Source: Luidia sarsii (taxonomy: Eukaryota > Echinodermata > Asteroidea > Paxillosida > Luidiidae). From it: 64,000 nt of DNA. Shown piece after piece: positions 1 through 12,343 of the stretch. Location: NCBI GenBank assembly GCA_949987565.1, contig OX465105.1, forward strand, positions 24,189,474 to 24,253,473, read 5' to 3'. The first letter of the stretch is position 1. Each line of letters begins with the position of its first letter. The position numbers and the translations under genes were made by a program. The notes beneath the pieces were generated by a model. That model saw nothing but the letters and a program-made list of their open reading frames with translations. It ran no database searches and had not been told where the DNA came from.

Positions 1-138
1 CCTGTTGCATACATGTACTGTAGTAGACTAGTACATGTGATGTACTGTGCATGTGTACATAATCATTACACTACTGCATACATTATGTACATGTATGCAA
101 GGGGAGCATGGACGCTGAAGATCTACTCCACATGTTAA

Positions 139-513
139 AGCCCCTACACAACATTGGTAAGATCGAATTTAAACAGAAATGTTCACAGATTTACATGAAG
201 TACATGTATACAGTTTGAAGATGGTTATAGTAGAAACCTCTCACTGGAATATTTCTGCTTAAAATGCTGTATTTTGGGGAAAATGAGTAAAAGAAATAGT
301 TTACGTCTCACCGAGATCTAAACTATTCTTCGGAACAGTACGGCGTTGAATGCTGCATTTTCGAGAAACAAATGAAGCGGTTTTCACGATTTTCTCGAGA
401 CTCGGTTGGCGGATTGAGCTGGAATTTTCACAGGTGTGCTATTTCATGCATATGTTGGATCAGACAACGTGTGGATGCTATTCTTTGACCTCGACCAATG
501 TTGTGTAGGGGCT
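139..513 (-). mobile_element. MITE with TTAA target duplication (family A, copy 1)
   Basis: Terminal inverted repeats AGCCCCTACACAACATTGG at both ends, flanked by TTAA on each side (135-138 and 514-517). No coding capacity. Interior sequence from 300 to 500 is shared in reverse with the copies at 23.1 and 53.3 kb. A TTAA target suggests piggyBac or Kolobok mobilisation. Confidence 0.8.
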
Positions 514-1202
514 TTAACACGCATAAAATTCTGCATTTAATATGGAAGGGTCCTGCACTCCTACTCAATTTAAAGCATCACATTGGGCCTTCTTAAGTCT
601 GCAGATTGAAAACTCTGGATCTACATTCCAGTCAGTGAAACACTTGGCAGAATCTTGTTTTACCGGTTCTTCAAGAGTGGTCAAAAATGCTCCAAGTTAC
701 GTACAATGTATGTACAATGTACTTCCTCCAACCTCCAACCTCCCTTCCCATAGAGGTCAGACGGACTGGGGGAATACAAGGAGCTATTATGACGGCCACC
801 TTGTATCCCCCCCCCAATCCTTAATGAGGATACAGCATGTGGGCCCATTAGTAAGAGGGCCAGGGCATCACAACAAGGCAGAAAACTGAATCGCACAAAC
901 AAACGTGCACAAACAGAGCTCCCCAGAGTCCCCACCCAGTCTTACTGTACACTGTACATGAACGTACAGTCGTACACGCGCACGGAATACCATGTGCGAT
1001 ATTGCTTCGCGGATGATAGTTTGTCGTTGGTTTTTTGCTATCAGCTTTTTGGAGCTAGCCATTTCATTGTGATTTGGTTCACATTTTGGCAAACCTACAG
1101 CCTACAGGGGAGTTGGTCGATATTTTGGTCTCTTGACTTGTAGAGTAATAATATTATTAACTTGTTTCAATGTTCTGTTTATAGGTTTTTAATATCAAAA
1201 GA

Positions 1203-1306
1203 TAGAGGGCCTGACATTTTTATCCTAGCAGGACCTTTCTCATAGGCACTTTGCCTTTGAGAAAAGTCCTGCTAGGATCGAAACGTCAGACCCTCTTTTG
1301 AGATTA
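1203..1306. mobile_element. Foldback element (family B), imperfect inverted copy
   Basis: Left arm gggcctgacatttttatcct and right arm aggatcgaaacgtcagaccc face each other around a short centre. The flank gagattattgcag matches the flank of other copies. Related copies lie at 12.4, 30.8, 36.0, 37.3 and 41.1 kb. Confidence 0.75.
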
Positions 1307-2589
1307 TTGCAGTTTTTTTGTATAAATTAGCTTTTAACATGTGTAATTTTTATGTCCTATGTCCCCCTGTGAAATAATACATGTAAATCAAATGAAATGA
1401 AATGAAATGAAAATTTATATCCTATAATGATATGATAGTTGTGGTAAACAAACAGAAAACTCATCGCCATAAGAAGTATACAGTGTGCAATATAAACTTC
1501 CTTTTCAGGCCAAATTTTGTGAATTTACTGGCCGGAATTTCTGAACAAAAAATTACCGTACTCTTTAGTTGTACTGTACAGCTGTACGTCATGTACCTCA
1601 ACATGCATGTTTGTAACTTTAACTGAAGGATAGCACTAGTTAAAGACGAACCAGCTGGGTAGAGTGCATCTGGTAGAGTGCAACAACGTCATCCAAGGCA
1701 TGTTAGTGTTGCATAATGGCTGCTTCAATAATTCGTGGGATCATTTAGACAAATTGTGGACACATTGGAAGTTATCGTTGTGGATACACGTACCTGGGCG
1801 TACCGCACATACAGTACTACCACACGGGTAAATTATGAAATAAAATAAAAAATGACTCGGGCAAGGTCGCTGTGAGGAATTCCATCTGGCCTTGGATTTC
1901 TATTTCTGAAAAGGGCAACTCAATCAGGAGCAGAGAGAGAGGTGGGGAGAAGAAAAAAAAGGGCAACGGTTCATTCCGGAGGAGGAAACTGGGCTTTCTG
2001 CAGACGAGGATGCCTGTCCGGCAGTGCCTCCAGGTGTACAGCAAGAGTCTATAGATGCAAAAGGACACCAGCTGTGGTTCTTTATGTCGGCTGCATCGGG
2101 GTAATTGAAGGCCAGTTCACACAGTAAGATGCACACATCCCTACACTTAGGTAATGTCAGCCAGGGTCTGTAGCCTGGCTGCCACATTGGGGTCAAAAGA
2201 AAAATCATCCCAATCCTCCAACAAGCATATACAATGTACACTGTACTAAACGTCAGGCGTTTCCCCTTCCAGGCGGCCCACCTCACACCTTGGATGGGAC
2301 AGCTGAGGTGTCTTTCTCCATAATTGCCTCAGGGGTCAAAATCATGCTTGAAAAAAATGTACACAAAAACAACAATACCTCAGCAGACATTGGTTGCTCA
2401 ATAAGGACCGTGTACATGTACGTACAAATGTATCTGTATCTGTATGTTTCCTTACACTTTACAGAATGTTCCTGCAATTGACTGCATACTGATGTAGGGC
2501 CTGTATGTACTAAGCCTAGCACATGCATGCATATTACAGTGCAGTTTGGGCTCACTCCCTATCCAATTTGTGATGCTGCTACTGTGATG

Positions 2590-2900
2590 CTGCTACTGTA
2601 TAAACGTACATGTATAATGTACAGGTATATTTGCAAGTACTGCACAATACATGTACATGTACCTACATAGTACTACATGTACATGTATGTAGGCCTATTG
2701 AGAAGGGAATGAGAGTGCCAACAAATCACATACATGTACAGTGTAGGCCTACATGTCATGTACATGTACATACACCCCTTGAGCTACGTGTTACAAATTG
2801 AAGGGCTACATACTGAAAGAACCTTCAATTCCAATTTTTTAATATTTGCAAGAACATGCACTCATAGACCCTGTACATGTACGTACATGTTACTGCTGGC
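2590..2900. repeat. TACATG/GTACAT palindromic simple repeat cluster
   Basis: Many imperfect runs of the self-complementary hexamer TACATG/GTACAT. Similar clusters occur at 36.4-36.7, 37.7-37.8 and 58.5-58.7 kb, and single runs occur across the whole window. Confidence 0.7.
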
Positions 2901-4415
2901 CTTGTTAGTGTTATAAGTTATAACCAACCTCCATGTACAGGAAATCATTGGAAGTTCTTTTCTGACAAAAAGAGGGGCACAATTTTTGTTTCTATTTGGT
3001 GTGGTACTCACCAGGGTTTACATTTACACCTGTAATACTGTGAGTCCGAGATGGCAACCAGTTTCTTGCTCAATGAATGAGTTTGGTATACAGTGGATGT
3101 GCTACACTGTACATGTAGCTTGATTGAAGATTGATGTTCTGTAAGACACCCATTCGGTGGATGATGGGCCTATAAAGCACTGTAGCACACAGATGTATGC
3201 CAAGAGAAAACCTGTATTTACAAGTACAGTATCACTTCATACAAGCTGAAGTGCTTTTGTGTTCATCTCTCTAGCCTGACTTTGACTCCCTTTGAGGTGG
3301 AAAGTTTCATCACCAAGGGCCCAATGTTGTTTCTGGAACATGGAAGAATGACAGATGTCATAATTATATGCAATAGGACAGCTGACTAATAGGCCTACAT
3401 GTACCTACAGTATTTGACTGAGAGAAACCCCAGGGCAGGTCTGAATGTCAACTGTCATGGATCGGTCGTCTTGCCTGACCTAACATGGTCATACCTTGAG
3501 TTGCAGGCCCCTCTCAAAGTTCACCCAAGATAAAAGTGGCACTTTTCAACATGCCTTCTTCCTTGGAAACTTATGGGAAACCCATAAATTGTCTCACAGT
3601 TCAGTGCACTTTCACCAAGAAAAGGTACATGTACGTTATCAATTGTGACTCTTTTAACCTGGGACTTTTCGACCTCCATTGATTGTGCAGTAGTCTCACA
3701 ACTGACAACTCTCAATAAAATGGGATTGGTATAACCCTAGTCACACTTTGCATATTCCTGGACATTGGAAGTCCGGTCTAGTATTCTTACTGCATTCTGA
3801 CAGCATTCTACTGTAAATACTCCTGCAGTGTCCCAGCTACATTTGAGCTGCATTCTAGCGGTAAAACAACATCAGGAATTTGAACATTGCACTACTAGTA
3901 CTACTGTACTAGGGCTACAGTACAGGACTTGCATATATTCAGTCCTGTAGCCCTTGTGCAACGATCAAAATATCAAAATCGTTAAAAATTGAAAACAGAT
4001 TTTGGCTTAATACCCTAATCGTAAAAGGGTGGAAAAACTCATTGACAATAGACCAATTATTATTATGTAGAGAACGACACTCTTTGGCACAACCACTTGC
4101 AAAAACAAAATAGACTTACAGTATTCCCCCAAATCATGATTTTGTGATGCGTATTTGTCAACCGGATGACGGTCAGCAGGCACTGTGTACAGAACATGCA
4201 TGCATTTCAGTGACTTCACTATTGTACTTTTTCCAGCAGACCATGGATGTTGTCTTCATTATAATTGATGGCTTAATTTGAGTCTAGGTTTTTTTTTCCC
4301 ACACATACACGGTGAGGGTATTTAACTGAATTCTTGCCAAAATCAAAATGGAGAGTAACTGTAATGTAAGGGGCAAGCTGGGCTACAGATGCTGCGTAGA
4401 TAGGCAAAAGTAAAA

Positions 4416-4572
4416 CGCAGTGGCTGTTGTTACGATGTAACAGGATGTTTAGCTCTTGGAACCAGACTATCACTGTACAGCTAATAGACTGATTCAACCA
4501 GCCTGCAATGCTGACGAAATACAATCAAGTCAGGGAACCACACGGACGACTGCCGTAACAACAGCCACTGCG
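4416..4572. mobile_element. MITE with 9-bp target duplication (family C), shortened copy
   Basis: Begins CGCAGTGGCTGTTGTTACG and ends with its inverse. It is flanked by the 9-bp direct repeat AAAGTAAAA on both sides. The left arm is internally deleted compared with the copies at 39.4, 44.2 and 44.9 kb. Confidence 0.85.
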
Positions 4573-5126
4573 AAAGTAAAATGGTCCCTCCTCTCTTGGA
4601 GTTGGAAAAACAAGGATTTATTAAAAGGACACTGCATAAGCAATAAACTAACTACAAGTACAATCACTGTGGCCAGTGACGTTCAGCAAAGTTATGCAGA
4701 CCCATGTTGAAAGAACCTTAAATATGTAATTCAATGGTCGGTAAATAAACTATAGTATCAATAATTGTGTTTGTTTAGCCTTTTTTAAGCAGTTCATTTC
4801 TAATTCTATTACAAATACAGAAGATGGAATCCCTCTAGTTTCAGGCAAACCATATCCGGTCTTAAAGTGACTGGTCGGTTAACACATTCAAAGGCAAAAC
4901 CTTCCAACTTGGCTGCAAAAAAATGATTAAGAGTAAGACTTGAGAATGGCATCGTCATTACTTCGGGAGTTCGGCTGGCACGAGCACGTCGCTAGCTTCA
5001 CCACCGCACGAACTAACGTGGTGAAGAAAAATACGGAAGTCATTTCTGCGCCAATAACACGGACCAAACCAGCCCTCAGACACCTCAGAAACGAGTACAT
5101 CCCGGCAGCGGCGGGCGGATACTTAC

Positions 5127-5213
5127 GGGGACTGGATTTGTGGACGATTCCGTGTCTTTCCACGCTCCTGGTGGGAATAAAGTCCTAAAATTCCACCGGA
5201 TTCCTGACGCCAT
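5127..5213 (-). CDS. Possible first coding exon of an unrecognised gene (29 codons)
   Basis: Seen: an ATG at 5213-5211 with G at +4 opens exactly 29 codons (MASGIRWNFRTLFPPGAWKD and nine more) before a near-perfect donor, gtaagtat. The N-terminus is basic and hydrophobic, as in some mitochondrial precursors, but I do not recognise the protein. The exon lies just downstream, on the minus strand, of the promoter-like sites at 5.24 kb. I could not identify the next exon between 1 and 5.1 kb. Open frames on both strands across 4.93-5.19 kb are treated as overlaps. Confidence 0.3.
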
Positions 5214-5214
5214 A

Positions 5215-5290
5215 AACTCCTCCCTGCCTCGCACATTAAGATGGCGGAAAAGTGACGCATGCGTACTTCAGGTGCAGTGGTGAGTTGTTT
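5215..5290. promoter_or_regulatory. Putative divergent promoter (NRF1-like and YY1-like sites)
   Basis: Seen: AAGATGGCGGAAA (YY1-like) at about 5239 and GACGCATGCGTAC (NRF1-like palindrome) at about 5254, followed on the plus strand by a good splice donor (cagtg/gtgagt, 5276-5283). On the minus strand an ATG and a strong donor follow (see 5127-5213). Together this looks like a bidirectional housekeeping promoter. No recognised protein is attached on either side. Confidence 0.4.
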
Positions 5291-5365
5291 TTTTTTCTTA
5301 CACAAAAGACACGGGCTAGTAGCAGGGTTGCCTTCCAATAGAGGGCGCTATTCAATTTCACGTTG

Positions 5366-5590
5366 GGTGCAGAACACTAAATCGAGCTCCCATTGAACAC
5401 TGTACAAAAACACTCACTTTCAAAGCCAATTATCCCACACCCAAAAGTCTCTCAGTTCTTGTAGCTTTACTGAAAATTGTAGTTTGGACCTTCAGATTCA
5501 TTTCAATTTTAGTGCCCATCGCCGATTAGATTTTTTGCTAATTATCCCCAGAAAAAAACACCCCCAAAATGTGTTGCCGTCCAAGCCGAA
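5366..5590 (+). repeat. Diverged dispersed repeat, copy 1
   Basis: Shares ordered blocks with 41663-41900: gggtgcagaacact, attgtag-ttggaccttca, and gccgatt-gat followed by tgctaattaccccc and a gtgttgc end. Divergence is high. No terminal repeats are visible, so the class is unknown. Confidence 0.5.
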
Positions 5591-5599
5591 GTTAGTTCT

Positions 5600-7315
5600 G
5601 CAAGTTCTGCAAGGATTTTGGGAAGGACCCCTCCACTTCCACAGCCAAATAGGGCCACATTTAAAGCCGGATATGGTCCAAATGACACACCAAATTGAAG
5701 AGTGAACCCCCAGGTTGTCCTAAGTGTCACTTGTTCTACTATGTATCAGTTAATTAGCTTCCAAAGACCCCTTATTAAACAAATGTTGTGGGTACATCTT
5801 GGATGGATTTTGTGTGCTGCACCCTGTTGCTCGAAATGTAACATCAAAATATGCCGCACTTTCCTGTCTAACAACAAATACACCTCTCTAAAAACACAAT
5901 GACACTATAAGACTTTCAAGACATGTTTTCCCCAATGATAACCATTTCTTTTTTTATTAAAATCCAACATTCAACTGTGGATAACACTGGTCGTTTTAAC
6001 CCAAAGAATTTTGGTTCACGAAATCAGGGGTTTGGAGGCTAATAGATAAACCAAATTGCACTAAACTTCACAAAGGCCCTCTTACAATAACTTCCAGTAA
6101 CAATTCTAGAAGAAGAAAAAAGGAAATGACTAATCCTCAAATCTATACCATTCTGTGGGATACGCTTGACCAAAATTAAGGGGTATAATAGAGGGTGGTG
6201 GATTAGTAAACGGGACAGGTTTAGGAACTCAGAAGGCACTTTGAAAAGAAACAGAAGAAAAATAAATCAATGTTTAGTTTGCGCAAATGCCAATTTCGAG
6301 AAACATCTGATATCAAAAGGAAGCGGAACAATACCAAGTAATCTGTGCAACTAGCAATGTGACGACTTGTTAGTTCTGAAAGGTTTTGGTTTGTCTGAGG
6401 AAAGCCAGTTATCTTTTTTTCGGCACAACTCGACCTCTCACGGTTACTGATTTTTGTTACAGGGCAGAATCAAGTCTACAAACCGTTGGGCTTTGTCGGG
6501 TGGAAGTGACCCTAGCACCACCTGCACTAAGTGGCACATGGCTATCTCACTTTATACCAAATTTCCAACCAAATCAAACCAATTCAAAACAATTTCAAAA
6601 CGGACAAAGTTACTCACGAACAAGACTGAATTTTGGGTTTGTTTTGCTCGAGCATAAACTGTTTTCCCCTGGAAAAGTTCCCCGTCATAATGTACAGATA
6701 GCCAGCAGAGTAAGACAACCTATTCCATCCATATGGTCACCATTTTTCACAAAGACACGGCCATGACAACGTTTAAGCAGCAGGAATTGTTTTTGATTGT
6801 TTTTTTCCTCAAGCTATTTACAATCCAAAGTAAGTCAAAAAACTGACTGGGAACCTTTCAACAATTTTCCAAAATTGTCTTTGCCATTTGTTTTCTTCCA
6901 AATTACAGTATTAAGTAAATAGAAATGGCTTTGAAGGGTTTAAAGATGATGACTTTTGAGTATAGACTTGACAAAATATCTCAATGGATATATAGAACTC
7001 ACTTTTTCAAAAATGGTGCATATGTTAAAAATTGGTATTCTGTTAAAATAGCTCTTTGAAAGGTTACTCTGTTTTTATTTTACTTGGTTTCAATATACTG
7101 CCAAAGCAATACACCAATAATTGGGCAAAAGTCTATTCAGATGAATTCAGATGCAATTCTGAAGTGACAAGAGAAATTGTCTTCTGATCGAGACAATGCA
7201 GGTCAAGTTCATCAGCACACAAGTATCTGACTGGCAGTTGACCATTGACTAGCCATTGAATACACAGTGGCATTATACTGACCTGAAGACTACTCAGACC
7301 AGATAAGCAACCGCG
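5600..7315. other. Intergenic DNA, nothing recognised
   Basis: AT-rich, with no splice-consistent exon, RNA gene or clear repeat seen on either strand. Confidence 0.5.
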
Positions 7316-8012
7316 GTCCCGAGCTAGTTACCAAATGGCAGATCACAGTAGTCAACCAATGGATTGACTAGTCTGGTTTTGGGTCAAGATGAGGCTACTG
7401 GGACCAGGGAAGAAACCATGGTCCTGAGGCTGGTTACCAAATGGCAGACCACAGAAGTCAACCAATGGATTGACCAGTCTGGTTTGGGGTCAAGATGAGG
7501 CTAATGGAACCAGGGAAGAAACCGTGGTCCTGAGGCTGGTTACCAAATGGCAGACCACAGTAGTCAACCAATGGATTGACCAGTCTGGTTTTGGGTCAAG
7601 ATGAGGCTACTGGGACCAGGGAAGAAACCGTGTTCCTGAATCTGGTTACCAAATGGCAGACCACAGTTGTCAACCAATGGATTGACTAGTCTGGTTTTGG
7701 GTCAAGATGGGGCTACTGGGACCAGGGAAGAAACCATGGTCCTGAGGCTGGTTACCAAATGGCAGACCACAGTAGCTAACCAATGGCTTGACCAGCTTGA
7801 GTTTGTGGGTCAAGATGAGGCTACTGGGACCAGGGAAGAAACCTTTGTCCTGAGGCTGGTTACCAAATGGCAGACCACAGTAGTCAACCAATGGCCAACC
7901 AACCTGGGTTTGGGTAAAGATGAGGCTACTAGGACCAGGGAAGAAACCATGTTCCTGAGGCTGGTTACCAAATGGCAGACCACAGTAATCAACCAATGGC
8001 CTACAAGCCAGG
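7316..8012 (+). repeat. 106-bp minisatellite, about 6.5 copies
   Basis: The phrase gttaccaaatggcaga recurs at 7327, 7433, 7539, 7644, 7751, 7859 and 7965, giving a period of 105-108 bp. Units carry gtcaaccaatggattgacca and gggaccagggaagaaacc. Open frames across it are a by-product of the repeat. Confidence 0.92.
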
Positions 8013-8559
8013 CATTGAGACACGACAATTAACTTTTGCTTGTCAACTTGGGACACTGCAACTTGCTCTTAGAAATGTACCCAGAGTACAAGACACCCAT
8101 ATCTGTGTGGATGGTTCCACTCACAAAATAACCAGCTGTTTCTTGAATTCAATGTTGATCAACATACTTCCCAGAGACTGGAAAAGATGCGACAAAACAA
8201 CAAAACAAATTATAAACCAGAAATTACCAGAAGAAACCAAATTAGTATTAACTGGGTCTAGTCAGACCCAAGTTTGCACTAAATCTAACCATATACCGGT
8301 ACACATACATGTCTATGATAACAGGGGGCAGCTGCTTCATTAGAGTTGAGTAGGAATTAATTTTTGTCTTTAATCTTTCTCTCTAGATACGGGTGAACGA
8401 ACTACACTGCCATTGATTCAATGGAGATGGTGGTTAGGTTTGTTCTCAAAAGCAACAACGAAATAATGTCTGAACTTCAACCTTTTTTTTTTGTCAATGC
8501 AACAACTAAATTTCATTTACTAGTTTCACTTTATCAAACGAAATATGTTGGTCAAACAA

Positions 8560-9360
8560 GATACCGGTGCCACGCTGACTAAGACCCGTGATCGGGTGGG
8601 CTGCTTGGGAAAGGCCCACCGTGGCTGTGGCTTATGGCCGCCGACAGCTGGGACTCAGTGTGGCTAGCCGTCGGTGGTTCTGTACGGCTATCAATCGATG
8701 CCGGGGACTTGCGGCCGAGGGACTGCGGCTGTGAACTTTGTGCCGCCGTTCACACCGTGGCGGGAACTCTTTCCCGCGAGCTGTTTTACAACCACGGTGC
8801 ACGGGGGACAGCTCTGTCGTGCTTGAGGACGGGATTCTACCTTCAGACGCCCAACTGGTGAACCAGCAAGTACAAGGCCACCCAAACTCCATCCCATTAC
8901 CATCGGTTCAAAACAGAGGGCAGTATTATATAACCACTTCATGCCGCTACGTGCCAGGTCCTCTGAATCCGGACACCACTACTGTCTGAAATTTTAGCCC
9001 GAGACTCTTTTCAGCCTACCACAAAGCAATATGTATCATAGATATAACATGATGTTTGCGTCGATGAGAATGAAATGCAATGCAATGAACGTTTGCCCTG
9101 ATTGACGTCAAGCAGGGCAATCCCGCATGTAAAAAAGCAGTATCTGATTTGTAAGTTGCACATTGCCAGATTAGCGGCAACAATTGCGGTCAACGGCCAT
9201 CACTACTCGGACCCACACAGTCCCACCACTCTCAAACAAGTGCGACACACAACGGGCACCCTTTTTTTTCATCCGGCCGATAATCCCTTGAAGCAAGCCA
9301 CACTGACGTCAGAATTGTGCCAGATCAAACTCACGGTGAACTCTTATTGATATATTTCAC
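8560..9360. repeat. GC-rich block, probable old transposon; part repeated at 18.12-18.31 kb
   Basis: From about 8960 the sequence matches 18124-18310 in order: gaatccg-a-acca, then a gactct..tttggcctgcca-like block, aattgtgccag, and an ending actcttattgat..atttcac. The GC-rich head (8560-8950) is unlike its surroundings. No intact reading frame was found. Confidence 0.4.
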
Positions 9361-11815
9361 ACAAATTATATTGTTCCCGAATGCCGGCCGAGATTCCCCC
9401 AAAAAATGACACTGTATGGCATTCGCGGACACTGGCAATGAGCAAGGCGCAAAGTGGTTATACCGGGGAAAACCTATTTACTGGGGCTTCTTTTGATAAT
9501 GTCTGTTTCCCTTGGCTCGGTCTTATACCAACCACTGAGCTTCGTAAGTACATCTCTGAACCCAACATGACCTCCTTCCTTGAACAAAAACAAAAAAAAC
9601 TTACTAAGTATCAAAGATCTGTGCGCATCTGTATCTGTATACACTATGGCTGGCTCTTAGAGCCCATCAATTTATAAAAAAAAAAAATCGCACATAAGCT
9701 GTCTAGTCCATCTGATGAACTACACTAGACTCCGTCGACATTCTCCCGTCGTACACCTCCAGAAACTATTTCCATTAATTTATTACTTATATATCTATTT
9801 TATTTGTGGTGGTATGTACACATAGACAGATAATACGAGCTTCATAATGCATCAAGGTTGGCTATTTACAACAACAAAAATCCTGATTGAAGGGAAGTCT
9901 TGAAAATAATTTCAGATTTTTTTTTTTTTTTTTTTTCCCACCTCCCATCTATTCCTGTTATTTAGGCCGGCATTGGCTGGCCACTGGCATCACCACACAG
10001 TGACTCGCGTAGTAACATCATGCATTTGCATGTACTTTCAGTTTCAGGCAATGTCAAAGAGCTGCTTAGGAACTGTAAACTCGCTCAAGCAACCAAAAAG
10101 TCGGGCCTGTTCAAATCAGGCTTGCCCAACGCAAAAGCGACACACTGAGAGATGTTCAGTTGCATCTGTCTGACTGTGGAAGACTTTTTGGTGCTAGGCA
10201 GAGTTTGGTCGTTGAAGCAGCTCCACGGCATAGGACTCTGGTAGGCTTTCCTTTCCCCTTACTGCCTCTTGAGGGCGCTATTACAGAGTTAACTCTTTAT
10301 TACATAAACACATATGAACCTAGAGACAGTCGTTAGCGGGTGCCAGACTGAAATGGAATGGAAGGTGCCATGTTAAAAATCTATGAGCAGAAGTAAAGAG
10401 CGCCATAGCATCATAGAATGATGGGCTAATTTTATCGCACACCGTCACACAAATTCAAATGTATTCATGCTCTTTACTTCTGCCCATAGTTTGACACTGG
10501 TCGGGTTCCCCATGGCATTACAGTATCCGGAGTCTTGTTTCTTAATAATATGCTGACCGTCTGTAGGTTTGTATGTCTATGGTCCCTCCATACACCAGCA
10601 GCAAAGGTTACCGTATTGCCCCGAGCCGTCATCGTTTAGAGTTCACCCAATCTAGGAATGAGTGGGCTCAAATGCCACTCCTGTTGAACACTGACAGCAA
10701 GCCCCCCCCCCCCTCCCTACATCAACCAACAGCACTTTCTGCAGGAGGCCTTATTCATTAGAACGCCGGGTTTTTTTTTCTTCAGCTACAGGCCAAAGGA
10801 GGGCAGCTCCTAAGGGTTCCTGTCCCAAAGAAAGGATGCCAGGAACGGTCGGTCCAACATACGACAGGACTAGTGACTGCCAGCCTGAAAACGTCCGCAC
10901 AGGCCTTTATACACACCTATGCAATCACGACACCATCTGGAGAGGAGAGACATTGATTAACCCAAGGAGAACAGCACGAAACGAACAGGACCTGGCTACA
11001 AGCAACCTTCTTTTTGACCCCTGGACATTGAAGAAGAAAAAAAAATTAAAAAATCACCTGCATATGGTTTCACATAAGGTGTCCAAGACAAGTCAGGGAA
11101 CCTGATTCACGGGTTGCGATACCATTAGTACATATCATCCTATGCAGTCTACTCTAGTCAGGCTCCTTTCTCTTGGGCCAGCACTCAGCAATCCCCGGCG
11201 CCGGTGTCAGTGAGTATCTCGAGAACCTTCACACGACCCCCCCCCCCCCACTGTAAATCACCACACGGCTTCACAAGATCTCAGGAAAAACTCGTCCCCA
11301 AAAAACGACGACACACAAATCTGCGCAAGGCTCCTAGCAGAGAGTGAGAGTGAAGTCGTACGAAATTGTCAGCCTTTTTTTTGAGGAATCGGTGCGATGC
11401 CAATGCGGCCGGGAGAGATACGGAGCGCCTCCTTGCTTCTCTGTTCACACTTAACCCAAAGGAGACATTAACAAGAGATGTGAGCACAGCGAATCAAGAG
11501 TGCGTCCCAGTTACCCCCACTCGGTTGTGGCCGGCGAGTCCAAGTATTGCGACTGACATACGGAGCCGTGACGGATTAATACGGGTCAGAAACTATCAAC
11601 ATAGGCAGGGACGACTGAATGGATTCAAGAAGCATTTACATTCTGCAGACACAGGGAATAAACGCGCTGAATCAATCGGTTCACCAATTTGCTACGGTCT
11701 TGTCAAATTTCCAGAGAAACCGAACCACAAAATCCTTCATTCCTGAGGACCTCAGAACAAGATTTGTTTTTCCACTCCTGTTTTTTTTTCCCCTTCAAAA
11801 CTAATCAAAAGGCAA
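9361..11815. other. Intergenic DNA downstream of the MTMR gene
   Basis: No supported gene. It contains homopolymer tracts (T near 9917, C near 10707 and 11240) and the small inverted-repeat element at 10381-10489. Confidence 0.5.
10381..10489. mobile_element. Short inverted-repeat element (about 109 bp)
   Basis: Ends are ctatgagcagaagtaaagag and its inverse, ctctttacttctgcccatag; 20 of 21 positions pair. No target duplication could be assigned. Confidence 0.45.
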
Positions 11816-11934
11816 AGAAACTTTGACTCGACTGGGATTTGTACCCTCGGGTTTTAACGTCCCGAAGCTTTAACCACCTGAGCTTTCCAGCCCTTCGGTA
11901 CGGCAGCCTTCCCAAATAGTCAACTAATCTTTGC
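11816..11934 (-). repeat. tRNA-derived SINE (family S)
   Basis: Minus-strand order: gactatttgggaaggc head, ctggaaagctcaggtggtta (A-box-like), gggttac-like B-box region, then a cagtcgagtcaaag tail. The same head, boxes and tail occur at 21.1, 25.8, 32.6 and 39.0 kb. Confidence 0.65.
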
Positions 11935-11966
11935 TGGGCGCCTATCAGAGGCAGGTGAGAAGGAGT

Positions 11967-11972
11967 TTTATT
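11967..11972 (-). terminator. Candidate polyadenylation signal of the MTMR gene
   Basis: An AATAAA hexamer on the minus strand lies about 215 nt after the stop codon. It is the first one met, but the surrounding DNA is AT-rich and other hexamers follow further on. It could be chance. Confidence 0.25.
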
Positions 11973-12186
11973 TGTATGAATTTCTTTTTATCTACAACAG
12001 TAGGCCTCTGATTTTCTATTCAATCAATGTCAATGTCGTTGAAAACCTGTAACACACGCATCCAAGTTTATGCGATCTTTGGAGAAAAAAAAAAAAAAAA
12101 TCTGCACAATTTGGGTTAATGAGTACTGGGCCGCGAAGAACCCGAAGGCTGGCGGGATTCCAATTCAAGGGACTGCAGCGACGCAT

Positions 12187-12343
12187 TCAGCCCAGACCGG
12201 GCGCCATTTGTGTTTTCCTACTGTTGTTCCGGTCCAGGGTGTCGTAGCAAGCCCTGCAGACTCTCTCCGGCTGGTAGAGTTGTTCGTGGGGGATTGGCGC
12301 CATGTAGCCGGTGCAGGTGCTGCAGAAAACCTGGCCGCAACTC
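12187..12343 (-). CDS. MTMR3/4-like: MTMR last exon, residues 1060-1111 and stop (second half of FYVE)
   Basis: Seen: acceptor gggcag at 12345-12344, then 157 nt to a TGA at 12189-12187. It completes RKHHCR and gives [10 protein letters not shown] and [12 protein letters not shown], supplying zinc ligands Cys1062, 1067, 1070, 1089 and 1092. The tail ends after about 17 further residues. The exon lies 1.4 kb beyond the preceding one, past the 45-bp minisatellite. The frame, the FYVE pattern and the splice phase all agree. Confidence 0.93.

Larger units (their letters stand above)
518..4415. other. Intergenic DNA, no supported gene
   Basis: Mostly AT-rich unique-looking sequence with many TACATG/GTACAT runs (densest 2590-2900) and one foldback element at 1203-1306. 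A 120-codon minus-strand frame (1924-2286) has non-repetitive composition but no recognised family or convincing splice sites. Confidence 0.6.

Noticed and set aside
7667..8343. Frames of about 120 codons with internal repeats
   Set aside because: They follow the 106-bp minisatellite; no family match.
8546..8680. DTGA-type motif (VKQDTGATL) suggesting a retroelement protease
   Set aside because: The frame stops after about 40 codons, with no reverse transcriptase, integrase or LTR nearby. Probably chance.
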